A stretch of 35,085 nt of DNA from an uncultured Bacilli bacterium (GTDB lineage Bacteria > Bacillota_I > Bacilli_A > RF39 > UBA660), in NCBI GenBank assembly GCA_944331725.1, contig CALVJE010000001.1, forward strand, positions 1 to 35,085, read 5' to 3'. The position numbers and the translations under genes were made by a program. This document shows positions 14,814-21,924 of the stretch, piece by piece. Within the stretch, counting starts at the first letter, position 1; every line of letters begins with the position of its first letter. Below the pieces are notes generated by a model. That model was not told the DNA's origin. It worked only from the letters and a program-made list of their open reading frames with translations, and did not search any database.

Positions 14814-16797
14814 AATTTTCTCCTATAAAGTAAACATTATCAAACTCTAACTTTTTCTCATCTAAATCAAGACTATAACTAGAATTAATATGAGTGCAAC
14901 ATCCATCAAAATACACTTTAAATTTATCATTTTTAACATTAACTAAAGTATAAGGACTATCTTTATCTATATTTAAAATATTACCTTTAATAAGCATTAC
15001 TTCTACATAACCTTTAGTTTTAATAACTAAAGGAATATTACCAAACCTTTTTCTAATAGATTCTATTAAGTCTTTTAACTCTATATTATTAAGTTCAACT
15101 GATAAAGTTATCCCTTTATACCCTAATTTATAAAGGTAATAAGCAGTATATGAATTAAAGACATTTAAATGATATGATGCTATTACATTAGTAGTAGGTT
15201 TAAATAGATTACTAACAATACTTTTATCTTTTAAGACATCTTTAATATAGAAAGGGTTTCTTTCTACTTCCATATAATTATCTAAATCTATTATTTCATT
15301 AGTATTTATCTTATCAAAGGTTACTTCATTAATAATAGGCTCTTTATAATCATTAATTCTTTCTCCAATTAATCTTTCAGATAAAGTTCTTCTTGCAATA
15401 TTTAAGTCCCCTATTCTAATAAAGATATCTTCATCCATATCTATATTTATATGTTTAGAAACAAAAGAAGTATTACCTAATTTTTCTAACTGACTAATTA
15501 ATCTTTCTTTAGATATAGGATTATTAATAGATTTCTCTACTATGCTCCCTCTATAAGTAACAGTATGAGATAAATCACTAAAAGTAAGACTAAATTCTTC
15601 CCCTACTTTCGCTTTCACATCTATATTAATAGGAACCTTTCTAGTAATAGTAAAATCAGTTATTTCAAGAGATTTATCAGTAGTCTTTCTAACTTCATCT
15701 AAACTAGTTAAATTAACTTTATTATCAATTTCAACTATTTGTTTAGGATTTCCTTTATTAATTAGATTATCTTTTAAATCATAAAGATAATTAACAATCA
15801 TTCCTTTATTACTTTCTCTAAATCTTATCCCATCACCTTGTAATAGAGATCTATCAAGTTCTATTCTAATTCTCTCATCATTAACATCTATAACTTTACC
15901 TAAATGACTTCCTAAGTGATTTGGACTTTTCTTATTAATTAAGTCTTCATCATTAAATAAATGTCCTTTAGTAAATCCCCTATAAAACATACTCTTTAAA
16001 TCTTCTAAATCCTTAGTAGAAAGTTTTTCACCATCTAGTATTTTACGATAATACTTTGTAATAAAACCTACATAACTTGAACTTTTCATTCTTCCTTCTA
16101 TTTTAAGACTAGTAACATTACTAGATAATTTATTAATATCAACAGAAGTATTTAACTCTTTCATCGATAAAAGATATCCTTCATCCACTAAAGTCTTATC
16201 TTTATATAATTTATAAGGTAATCTACAACTACCAACACACTCTCCTCTATTACCACTTCTATTACCTAACATAGAACTAAATAGACAATTACCAGAATAA
16301 CTTACACATAAAGCCCCGTGAACAAAAACTTCAAGTTCTATAGGTATATCTATTTTCTTAATCTCATCTATAATCATTTCTCTTGGAAGTACTACACGTT
16401 TTACTCCCATTTCATATAAAAGTTTAATAGTCTCATAACTACTACTATTAACCTGTGTTGAAGCGTGTATTTCAAGATTAGGATACTTTTCCAAGCATAA
16501 TGATATCATCCCAAAGTCTTGCATTAAAATAGCATCTACACCTAGATTGTATAAAAACTCTACTTCTTTAAGAAAATCATCTACTTCATTTTCCTTTACT
16601 AAAGTATTCATCGTTACATAAATCTTAACACCATATATTTTACCAAGTCTTAAAACAGTTTTTAATTCATCATCTGTAAAGTTCTTAGCATAACTTCTTG
16701 CTCCAAACATCTTACCTGATAAATATATAGCATCGGCCCCATTGTTTAAGGCTGCATAAAATGAATTTATATCTCCAGCTGGTACTAATAACTCCAT
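14803..16797 (-). CDS. Peptidase U32-family protein with C-terminal extension
   Basis: About 664 aa. The N-terminal TIM-barrel-like U32 domain begins MELLVPAGDINSFYAALNNG, typical of the family. The signature ELEVFVHGALCVSYSGNC followed by GNRGECVGSCRLPY (Cys cluster) is intact near residues 160-200. The remaining ~400 residues match the long form with an extra beta-rich domain. Characterised relatives (RlhA, TrhP) act in prephenate-dependent tRNA/rRNA hydroxylation and probably carry an Fe-S cluster on the Cys; others are annotated collagenase-like. I favour RNA modification. ATG 16797 is chosen for the family N-terminus and the GGTGATG before it; in-frame GTG/ATG codons lie 6-9 nt upstream. 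It begins about 20 nt after the MazF-like gene. Confidence 0.9.
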   Translation of the reverse strand: MELLVPAGDINSFYAALNNGADAIYLSGKMFGARSYAKNFTDDELKTVLRLGKIYGVKIYVTMNTLVKENEVDDFLKEVEFLYNLGVDAILMQDFGMISLCLEKYPNLEIHASTQVNSSSYETIKLLYEMGVKRVVLPREMIIDEIKKIDIPIELEVFVHGALCVSYSGNCLFSSMLGNRSGNRGECVGSCRLPYKLYKDKTLVDEGYLLSMKELNTSVDINKLSSNVTSLKIEGRMKSSSYVGFITKYYRKILDGEKLSTKDLEDLKSMFYRGFTKGHLFNDEDLINKKSPNHLGSHLGKVIDVNDERIRIELDRSLLQGDGIRFRESNKGMIVNYLYDLKDNLINKGNPKQIVEIDNKVNLTSLDEVRKTTDKSLEITDFTITRKVPINIDVKAKVGEEFSLTFSDLSHTVTYRGSIVEKSINNPISKERLISQLEKLGNTSFVSKHINIDMDEDIFIRIGDLNIARRTLSERLIGERINDYKEPIINEVTFDKINTNEIIDLDNYMEVERNPFYIKDVLKDKSIVSNLFKPTTNVIASYHLNVFNSYTAYYLYKLGYKGITLSVELNNIELKDLIESIRKRFGNIPLVIKTKGYVEVMLIKGNILNIDKDSPYTLVNVKNDKFKVYFDGCCTHINSSYSLDLDEKKLEFDNVYFIGENYGN

Positions 16798-16818
16798 AAA
16801 CATCACCGCTTTCTTGCT

Positions 16819-17178
16819 CTATAAATATAATTTTGATATTAAATCATCTTGATATGCTTGATATTTCTTTACAAATTCTTCTTTTTTACTAGAAGGTAAT
16901 TCTGCTATTTTAACACCTAACTTGCTTCTAGGTCCTGTATATATTTTAGTTGTTTTAATTATAGACTGTCTTGCTAATCCCAATTCTTTTGCTAACTTCT
17001 TATCTAATAAAACATCATAGATACCACATTCTGCAGATGAAGAGATAATTACATAATGAATATCTACATACTGTAACTGATTATTACTATCATCACCAAT
17101 TACTAAAACTGGCCTTACTTTCGCTTCTTTTGTATTATTAGGTTTTGTTGCTACATAAGTCCAAATTTCTCCCTGCAT
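16819..17178 (-). CDS. MazF/PemK-like toxin (predicted endoribonuclease)
   Basis: 119 aa. The SH3-like MazF/PemK core is visible: MQGEIWTYVA at the N-terminus, KVRPVLVIGDDS (the R-P-V-L-V-I strand) and LARQSIIKTTKIYTGPR, the S-x-I/V-x-x-x-x-I strand. MazF proteins cleave mRNA at short sequences and are held inactive by a cognate antitoxin. ATG 17178 shares its A with the stop of the upstream Panacea gene (TAATG), and GAGGAG inside the Panacea gene is its ribosome site. A GTG nine nt upstream is less likely. The tight coupling supports a toxin-antitoxin pair; toxicity and cutting specificity are inferred. Confidence 0.8.
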   Translation of the reverse strand: MQGEIWTYVATKPNNTKEAKVRPVLVIGDDSNNQLQYVDIHYVIISSSAECGIYDVLLDKKLAKELGLARQSIIKTTKIYTGPRSKLGVKIAELPSSKKEEFVKKYQAYQDDLISKLYL

Positions 17179-17642
17179 TAATCCCACTCCTCATCATCTG
17201 GTTGTAATACATAACTAGTAAAATAGGAAGCAATATTAGATTTAGGAATTGTCTTATCACTTCTCTCATCTGGATCCAAACCTGTACGTGATAATAACCA
17301 AGGTTCTTCTTTATGGGTTATCTCTTCTAAATACTTACCATCATATTTTGCATAATTTCTCTTAACATATTCTAATAAGAATATAACATCTTTATTAAAT
17401 TCTTTTAAATTATAATTTAAATCAATAGGATTATACTCATAACTTTTATATTCGTGATATATAGAAGGAATAACTGGTCCGTGAACCCAAGCCTCAAAGT
17501 CATCATTAAATAGTTCTTTATCATAAAAAGCATAAGAAAAACCCTGGGCAAAATATAATAATTTTTGCAATTTTAAAGGTTCAGGATGTAATTCATTTAT
17601 AAAGTATTTAGCAATATCTATAGCCTTATATTCATTTTTCAT
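17178..17642 (-). CDS. Panacea-domain antitoxin (DUF4065, GepA/SocA-like)
   Basis: 154 aa. The fold signature is clear: AIDIAKYFINELH, then LKLQKLLYFAQGFSYAFY, DDFEAWVHGPVIPSIYHEYK and a conserved late segment THKEEPWLLSRTG. Panacea domains are known as promiscuous antitoxins paired with many unrelated toxins. Here the partner is MazF/PemK-like and starts on the stop codon of this gene. Antitoxin-first order is usual for such pairs. Strong Shine-Dalgarno AGGAGGG. A weak promoter candidate (TTGTTT, 16 nt, TATTTA) lies just upstream. Some relatives are phage-associated, but no other phage gene is present. Confidence 0.88.
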   Translation of the reverse strand: MKNEYKAIDIAKYFINELHPEPLKLQKLLYFAQGFSYAFYDKELFNDDFEAWVHGPVIPSIYHEYKSYEYNPIDLNYNLKEFNKDVIFLLEYVKRNYAKYDGKYLEEITHKEEPWLLSRTGLDPDERSDKTIPKSNIASYFTSYVLQPDDEEWD

Positions 17643-17715
17643 TATTTAATCCCTCCTGTTTTATTAAATATAGAATATCATAACCTAAACAAATATTCTA
17701 GTTCTTTTAAGAAAA

Positions 17716-17741
17716 AAGTACTAAGAATTTTCTTAATACTT
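17716..17741. terminator. Terminator of the herA-sepF-divIVA-alarmone synthetase operon
   Basis: 12-bp near-perfect stem (AAGTACTAAGAA and TTCTTAATACTT, one G-U on the minus strand) with flanking A and T runs on both sides, so it could work on either strand. On the minus strand it follows the alarmone synthetase region. Confidence 0.75.
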
Positions 17742-17757
17742 TTTAATCAAAAAATTA

Positions 17758-17862
17758 TTATTTCATTTTTCTTGCTTTTTCTTCTGCTTTATCTATTACT
17801 ATAGCACTATATACATCATTGAAAAAATCGCCAACAAAAGTAGTATCATCAATTATATTATC
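17758..17862 (-). pseudogene. Open 3' tail after the alarmone synthetase stop, possible frameshifted C-terminus
   Basis: In another frame, overlapping the end of the synthetase gene, an open stretch reads IIDDTTFVGDFFNDVYS then AIVIDKAEEKARKMK and a stop. It has no start codon or ribosome site. Removing two bases (TA) from the AT repeat at the synthetase stop would join it in frame as a ~33-residue C-terminal extension. Either a recent frameshift truncated the enzyme or this is a remnant of another gene. Confidence 0.45.
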
Positions 17863-18476
17863 TCTTGATCATCTTTAATCTCTTGCATTTGATTATTTAA
17901 ACTTAACATCTTCCTATCTAATTTATGAATATCATCAGCACAATTTTGCATTTCTTCTTGTATTTCAGAAGGTATTTCTCCTTTAAATTTATAAGTAATT
18001 TTATGATCTAAACTAGCCCAAAAATCCATTGCAACAGTTCTTATCTGTATTTCTGCTGCTACCATAGTAATACCATCTATTAAATAAACAGGTACATACA
18101 CATTTAAATGATAACTAGAATATCCTGTTTCTTTAGGATTACTAATATAATCTTCCTTATCGTGAATAGTTATTTGATCACTGGATTCTATTATTTTAAC
18201 GATCTCATAAACATCAGATAAAAATGAACAAACAATTCTAAGTCCTACCATATCGTGAACGTGTTCTTCTATATTTTTAACAGTAACATCATAACCCTTA
18301 GAAATTAATTTTTTACTAGCACTATCATAACTTTTTAACCTAGATTTTATATGTTCAACAGGATTATAATTATTTTTATATTCATAGTCTTGTAATAAGA
18401 TACTAATCTCTGTCTCTAAAGTTTTTAAAGCTGCTGAGTATTTTAAAAGTAACCCCTCTAATTCTTTAGTATCCAT
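17853..18476 (-). CDS. Small alarmone synthetase / GTP pyrophosphokinase (RelQ/YjbM type)
   Basis: 207-aa single-domain (p)ppGpp synthetase, lacking the hydrolase and regulatory domains of full RelA/Spo. Family landmarks: PVEHIKSRLKSYDSASKKL near residue 38, HDMVGLRIVCSFLSDVY, the substrate loop KETGYSSYHLNVYVPV, the catalytic Glu region AAEIQIRTVAMDFWASLDHKITYKF, and a C-terminal helix. Strong Shine-Dalgarno AGGAGG. Last gene of the division cluster, 31 nt after divIVA. The end may be shortened by a frameshift (see 17758-17862), but the catalytic core is complete. Confidence 0.92.
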   Translation of the reverse strand: MDTKELEGLLLKYSAALKTLETEISILLQDYEYKNNYNPVEHIKSRLKSYDSASKKLISKGYDVTVKNIEEHVHDMVGLRIVCSFLSDVYEIVKIIESSDQITIHDKEDYISNPKETGYSSYHLNVYVPVYLIDGITMVAAEIQIRTVAMDFWASLDHKITYKFKGEIPSEIQEEMQNCADDIHKLDRKMLSLNNQMQEIKDDQEII

Positions 18477-18507
18477 AATCCTCCTTTCTAGATAGAGAAA
18501 ACTAGAC

Positions 18508-18945
18508 TTAAACCTCTTCTAAGTCTAGTGTTTCTATTTCTTCTACTACAGCCATTTGTTGTTCAACTATTATTTTTAATTTACGTTTAAATATCTTAAC
18601 GTTTTTTTCTAATGTATCCGCTTCAGTTTCTATTTTCCTTGCTTTTAACAATGACTCTCCCACTATTCTAGAAGCATTATGTTTAGCATCACTAACTATT
18701 ATATCAGCTTCTTCTCTTGCAAGTCTCTTAACATTATCAGCAGTCTTTTCTGCATTTATTAAAGATTGTTTCAAGGTATTCTCTAATTCTTCATAATGAC
18801 CCAATTTATCTCTTAAATCTTCTATTTCTTTTTTCTGTTCTTTACATTTTCTAATAATACCTTCAGTTTCTTTAATTACATCATTAACAAATTTATTGAC
18901 TTCGCTTCTATTATAACCATTCGCCTCATAATTAAATTTGTCCAT
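18508..18945 (-). CDS. divIVA: DivIVA-family cell division/polarity protein
   Basis: 145 aa. The N-terminal membrane-binding motif FNYEANGYNRSEVNKFVNDVI matches DivIVA (F-x-x-x-x-x-G-Y-x-x-x-E-V-x-x-F-L/V). The rest is a coiled coil (residues about 25-135), rich in Glu/Lys. ATG 18945 is chosen because AAGGGATGTG precedes it and the motif begins right after; an upstream GTG adds three residues. DivIVA marks curved membrane at septa and poles in Gram-positive bacteria. It follows sepF by about 28 nt, the usual neighbourhood. It could be a shorter GpsB/DivIVA relative, but the length fits DivIVA-like proteins. Confidence 0.88.
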   Translation of the reverse strand: MDKFNYEANGYNRSEVNKFVNDVIKETEGIIRKCKEQKKEIEDLRDKLGHYEELENTLKQSLINAEKTADNVKRLAREEADIIVSDAKHNASRIVGESLLKARKIETEADTLEKNVKIFKRKLKIIVEQQMAVVEEIETLDLEEV

Positions 18946-18973
18946 TAATATCACATCCCTTATTACGGGTTAA

Positions 18974-19402
18974 TTACCAATCGAATTCATCATCTTCTTG
19001 CTTCTTAGCTTTTCTAGGTGCTTTAGGTGGAGCATCATCAGTTATTTCTCCTTCTACATTAACATTATTCGGAGTACATAAGAATATTCCTCCTCCTAGT
19101 TTTTGTAAATCTCCTCCTATTGCATATAAAGTTCCACTTAAGAAATCTACAATTCTTTTCGCTTGGTCTGGTGTTACTCTTTTTAAATTAACAACAACAG
19201 CGTTTCTTTCTTTTAAGTAATCTGCTATTTGTTGACTTTCTGAGTAAGCACGAGGCTCTAATAACATCATCTTACTACCTGCAACCCCATTTTCATCAAA
19301 ATACTCTTCTTTACTCACTTTATAATACTCCTCCTCTTTATACTCTTCATCACTATCTGGAATATCATTCCCAATTAATTTTTTTAATTTATCTAAAGCC
19401 AT
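18974..19402 (-). CDS. sepF: Cell division protein SepF
   Basis: 142 aa. SepF tethers FtsZ to the membrane and helps septum formation. The N-terminal amphipathic membrane helix ([10 protein letters not shown]), acidic linker and core domain are visible: [43 protein letters not shown] and [19 protein letters not shown]. Good Shine-Dalgarno (AGGAGG). A possible own promoter lies in the 67-nt gap after the herA-like gene. Downstream partner divIVA. Confidence 0.96.
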   Translation of the reverse strand: MALDKLKKLIGNDIPDSDEEYKEEEYYKVSKEEYFDENGVAGSKMMLLEPRAYSESQQIADYLKERNAVVVNLKRVTPDQAKRIVDFLSGTLYAIGGDLQKLGGGIFLCTPNNVNVEGEITDDAPPKAPRKAKKQEDDEFDW

Positions 19403-19426
19403 AACTTATCCTCCTATTAACTATAT

Positions 19427-19456
19427 ATTATACTAACATATTTTTCTAATTTCGAA
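19427..19456 (-). promoter_or_regulatory. Possible internal promoter before sepF
   Basis: TATAAT with a TTCGAA at 18-nt spacing on the minus strand. The -35 is poor, so this is tentative. Confidence 0.35.
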
Positions 19457-19469
19457 AAGAGTTATTTAA

Positions 19470-21233
19470 TTATTTATACCAAATATTTGCAATATCAACA
19501 TTATTAGATAATGGTTCAGGATCAGCTTTTTGGAAATAAAGACTTATTGGTACTTTAAAAGCACTACCAAAAGCAATGGCATTACCTGGTTTTAAGTTTT
19601 TAAGTTGATTTGCAACTTCTAAAGATATAGATGGCACCATATCTTTAATATATGCTAAATCTTTAGGATGAAGTGTTCTTAGAATAACGAAATTAGAACA
19701 TTGTGATATCGCTGTATCAGAAAGTTCACTAGGTCTTTGGGTAATAAGACCAAGTAAAACACCATATTTACGTCCTTCTTTAGTAATACGATCAAAGATA
19801 TTATAACCAAGTATTTCTGTATCAGTATCCTTTTGAACATATCTATGCGCTTCTTCAATGATTATATGATATGGAACACTACCACGATTTTCATTTACAA
19901 CGGCAGTATCAAAGATTAATTTTGATATTATTTTAGTAATTACTTTAGCAAGTCTATCTTCAATATAACTAATATTAAAGTTTACTATTTGACATCTATT
20001 ACCATTAACATCCATAAATAATCTATCTAAATAAGTATCTTTAGAAATATAAGCATTAGCATCAAAGAAAACGTGATTTGGACTATTAGCAAGAGAATGA
20101 AGTCTAACACTTAAAACATTAGCATAATCATAGACCTTATCACTCTTTAATATTCCTTCACTAATTAATGCAAAATCCATCGCTGTTTCTAAATCTTTAA
20201 GAGTATAAGCAATTAATTTTTGAGGTCTATCTTCTAAGTTTAATTCATCCATAATAAAGGTCTTAACAAAATTAACAACAAGTTCCATCTCCATTAATTT
20301 ACCTGTTTTATCAATATATAAACATTGTTTAAAAGTTCTAGTATACCCAGGCTGAACTATTTTAGCATCAAGACTCAAATCTTTAGTATTAAATTTAGTA
20401 AGCACTGCTATTACTTGATCTCTTATCTTAGTAGATTGATGACCACTTAATAAAATATCAAGAACTGCTCTAGCAATAATATCATTTTTATATTTAATAA
20501 CATCAGGATCATCTCCTGTAAGAATAGTGACTAAACTAAGTGCTTTTTCAATTATAGGTATCTGATTAGGAGTAGTAACATCTAAAAGTAATGCAAGATC
20601 ATCCACCCCAAGTAACCATAAAGGAATATTTAAAACTTCTGCAAAGGCATTAGATGTATTAGTAGTATATGTCTTATAATGCATATTAGGATTAACTTTA
20701 TCAATACTTCCTAAACTTCTTGTATACTCACCATAAGCATCAAACATAACAACGTGAGCATCTACTGGACTTTTATTAGGATCTGCAAATACATTTTGTA
20801 AAATACGACTAACAGAAAATGATTTACCAGCACCACTGTTTCCAAGTATTGCAAAATGATTACTAAAAAAGCCATTTACATCTACATTTATTTTATAATT
20901 TTGATATATATTTGAATATCCAAAAGTAACTTCATTTTTACCTGGTGTAGTAGGTCCAAGTATTAAAGAAAGTTCTTCCATATTAACAATTCTAACACTT
21001 GATCTAAATGACGGTTTAACACTAATACCAGGTAAGAAAGTATTATTTTTAATCTCACCTACTATATTAACTTTTAAAGTTGTTTTAGTACTATTAACAA
21101 TTTCTCCAACTATTTTTATATCACCATCTATAAATACAACGTGTAAATTTAAAAGATTAGCTTGTTTAGTTAAATCTATTGTTAAATCTATAATAACACT
21201 ATTATCAATTATTTCTTTTATTGTACCTAACAT
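19470..21233 (-). CDS. HerA-like ATPase (DUF87, HAS-barrel)
   Basis: About 587 aa. The N-terminal ~100 residues look like a HAS-barrel. The ATPase follows, with Walker A ILGNSGAGKSFSVSRIL (about residue 130) and Walker B YHIIIEEAHRYVQKD, then RKYGVLLGLITQRPSEL and sensor-like residues of the FtsK/HerA group. These hexameric enzymes translocate DNA, often with the NurA nuclease; no NurA is present here. ATG 21233 is chosen over a GTG nine bases upstream because AGAGGTGG lies about 6 nt before it. First gene of a leftward cluster with sepF, divIVA and the alarmone synthetase. A role in chromosome segregation or repair linked to division is inference. Confidence 0.88.
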   Translation of the reverse strand: MLGTIKEIIDNSVIIDLTIDLTKQANLLNLHVVFIDGDIKIVGEIVNSTKTTLKVNIVGEIKNNTFLPGISVKPSFRSSVRIVNMEELSLILGPTTPGKNEVTFGYSNIYQNYKINVDVNGFFSNHFAILGNSGAGKSFSVSRILQNVFADPNKSPVDAHVVMFDAYGEYTRSLGSIDKVNPNMHYKTYTTNTSNAFAEVLNIPLWLLGVDDLALLLDVTTPNQIPIIEKALSLVTILTGDDPDVIKYKNDIIARAVLDILLSGHQSTKIRDQVIAVLTKFNTKDLSLDAKIVQPGYTRTFKQCLYIDKTGKLMEMELVVNFVKTFIMDELNLEDRPQKLIAYTLKDLETAMDFALISEGILKSDKVYDYANVLSVRLHSLANSPNHVFFDANAYISKDTYLDRLFMDVNGNRCQIVNFNISYIEDRLAKVITKIISKLIFDTAVVNENRGSVPYHIIIEEAHRYVQKDTDTEILGYNIFDRITKEGRKYGVLLGLITQRPSELSDTAISQCSNFVILRTLHPKDLAYIKDMVPSISLEVANQLKNLKPGNAIAFGSAFKVPISLYFQKADPEPLSNNVDIANIWYK

Positions 21234-21259
21234 TAAAGCCACCTCTTTACTCTATAGAA

Positions 21260-21288
21260 ATTATACTATAAATAAATTTTTACGACAA
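21260..21288 (-). promoter_or_regulatory. Predicted SigA promoter of the herA-like gene
   Basis: TTGTCG and TATAAT at 17-nt spacing on the minus strand, 27 nt before the start. Its -35 touches the left boundary (21287) of the tandem duplication. Confidence 0.75.
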
Positions 21289-21351
21289 GTACACTTTAGA
21301 AAATAATTATATTTTTTTGTTATTAATAATAATTTATTATTTAAATTAGAT

Positions 21352-21367
21352 TTACGAAAATTCGTAA
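21352..21367. promoter_or_regulatory. 16-bp palindrome upstream of element 1
   Basis: Perfect TTACGAA-AA-TTCGTAA, 21 nt before the toxin -35 and followed by CTTTTTTT. Identical to the palindrome at element 3 (6127-6142). The equivalent site in element 2 (21806-21821) has two changes in its right arm. Confidence 0.6.
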
Positions 21368-21388
21368 CTTTTTTTATACATTTTTTTC

Positions 21389-21417
21389 TTGTGCTAGAAA
21401 AAATAATATGATACTAT
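21389..21417 (+). promoter_or_regulatory. Predicted toxin promoter of element 1
   Basis: TTGTGC, 17 nt, TACTAT, with extended -10 TGATACTAT. The transcript should start near 21424. Confidence 0.75.
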
Positions 21418-21445
21418 ATTCACAGGAACATTTAATAGTTGGGTG

Positions 21446-21465
21446 AAGCCTCAGAAAGGAGGCTT
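21446..21465 (+). promoter_or_regulatory. Hairpin sequestering the element 1 Shine-Dalgarno
   Basis: AAGCCTC (21446-21452) pairs perfectly with GAGGCTT (21459-21465), loop AGAAAG. The right arm holds GGAGG, six nt before the ATG. Element 2 keeps the pairing with different bases. Confidence 0.8.
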
Positions 21466-21468
21466 ATA

Positions 21469-21561
21469 ATGAACAAGAAGGATTTTTTAATTCTATCTCT
21501 AGTAATTATGTTGTTTCTTCAAGAAATTTTAATACTCTTTATGATTTGCACCTTAAAATAG
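21469..21561 (+). CDS. Small hydrophobic type I toxin-like peptide, element 1 (30 aa)
   Basis: 30-codon ORF read directly from the sequence. The peptide begins MNKKDFLILSL, continues as a hydrophobic helix with one Gln-Glu pair in the middle, and ends TLK. The basic N-terminus plus one membrane span is the usual form of type I toxins. Translation depends on GGAGG that is paired in the leader hairpin. A convergent antisense RNA promoter lies at 21688-21716. The N-terminal 11 residues match elements 2 and 3. The C-terminal half differs from element 2 despite the tandem duplication. Toxic activity is inferred from architecture. Confidence 0.72.
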   Translation: MNKKDFLILSLVIMLFLQEILILFMICTLK

Positions 21562-21565
21562 AAGA

Positions 21566-21681
21566 ATCCACCTAACTCAAGCGAGGTTTAGGTGGTTCTA
21601 ATCAAAAAATAATTAATTAGAGGCACACTCAACACGCGAATATTAAGTGTTCCTTTTTTAGTTTATGTAAATTTCTCTTAC
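21566..21681 (-). ncRNA. Putative antisense antitoxin RNA of element 1
   Basis: About 115 nt from the promoter at 21688-21716 to the shared hairpin at 21568-21595. Near its 5' end it carries GGAACACTTAATATT and later GTGTGCCTC, which resemble the toxin mRNA's own 5' leader (GGAACATTTAATAGTT, then GAAGCCTC). Its GCCTC is complementary to GAGGC in the toxin's Shine-Dalgarno arm, so it could pair there as well as at the 3' overlap. Ends are predicted, not measured. Confidence 0.6.
21568..21595. terminator. Bidirectional terminator of element 1
   Basis: CCACCTAA (21568-21575) pairs with TTAGGTGG (21588-21595). On the minus strand it is followed by a T-rich tail (ATTCTTCTATTTT), serving the antisense RNA. 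The toxin transcript could stop here or at AACAC...GTGTT-CCTTTTTT (21631-21658). Confidence 0.6.
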
Positions 21682-21687
21682 ATATTC

Positions 21688-21716
21688 ATAGTATCATATA
21701 TATTAAATTATGTCAA
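21688..21716 (-). promoter_or_regulatory. Antisense RNA promoter of element 1
   Basis: Consensus TTGACA, exactly 17 nt, TACTAT with extended -10 TGATACTAT, on the minus strand. It is a better promoter than the convergent toxin promoter, as expected for an antitoxin RNA. Confidence 0.8.
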
Positions 21717-21718
21717 AT

Positions 21719-21740
21719 CTATTCATCAAAGAAATGATCA
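21719..21740 (-). pseudogene. Remnant of the virD4 3' end inside the duplication
   Basis: Reads FDHFFDE and TAG in frame on the minus strand, against FDDFFDE and TAG at the end of virD4 (22175-22196). Two base changes in 22. It marks the junction of the tandem duplication; AAG is shared at both breakpoints. Confidence 0.85.
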
Positions 21741-21841
21741 AAGTACACTTTAGAAAATAATTATATTTTTTTGTTATTAATAATAATTTATTATTTAAAT
21801 TAGATTTACGAAAATCTGTAACTAATTTATTACATTTTTTC

Positions 21842-21870
21842 TTGTGCTAGAAAAAATAATATGATACTAT
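21842..21870 (+). promoter_or_regulatory. Predicted toxin promoter of element 2
   Basis: Same hexamers and 17-nt spacer length as element 1: TTGTGC and extended TGATACTAT. Confidence 0.75.
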
Positions 21871-21898
21871 ATTCACAGGAACATTTAATAGTTGGGTG

Positions 21899-21918
21899 AA
21901 TCTCCAAGAAAGGAGATT
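21899..21918 (+). promoter_or_regulatory. Hairpin sequestering the element 2 Shine-Dalgarno
   Basis: AATCTCC (21899-21905) pairs perfectly with GGAGATT (21912-21918), loop AAGAAA. Compared with element 1, three positions of the left arm changed and all three partners changed to match. Confidence 0.8.
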
Positions 21919-21924
21919 GATATT

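Larger units (their letters stand above)
21287..21740. repeat. Tandem duplication, copy A (element 1 plus virD4 3' end)
   Basis: About 454-bp unit repeated at 21741-22196. Both copies open with AAGTACACTTTAGAAAATAA and share the upstream AT-rich block, palindrome, promoters and ends. The toxin coding part has diverged most. Copy A ends in 22 bp matching the last codons of virD4 (20 of 22 identical), so the unit contains a piece of the neighbouring gene. Confidence 0.9.

Noticed and set aside
21352..21367. TTACGAAAATTCGTAA read as a LexA (SOS) box
   Set aside because: The Gram-positive SOS box has CGAAC-N4-GTTCG spacing; here CGAA and TTCG are only two bases apart.
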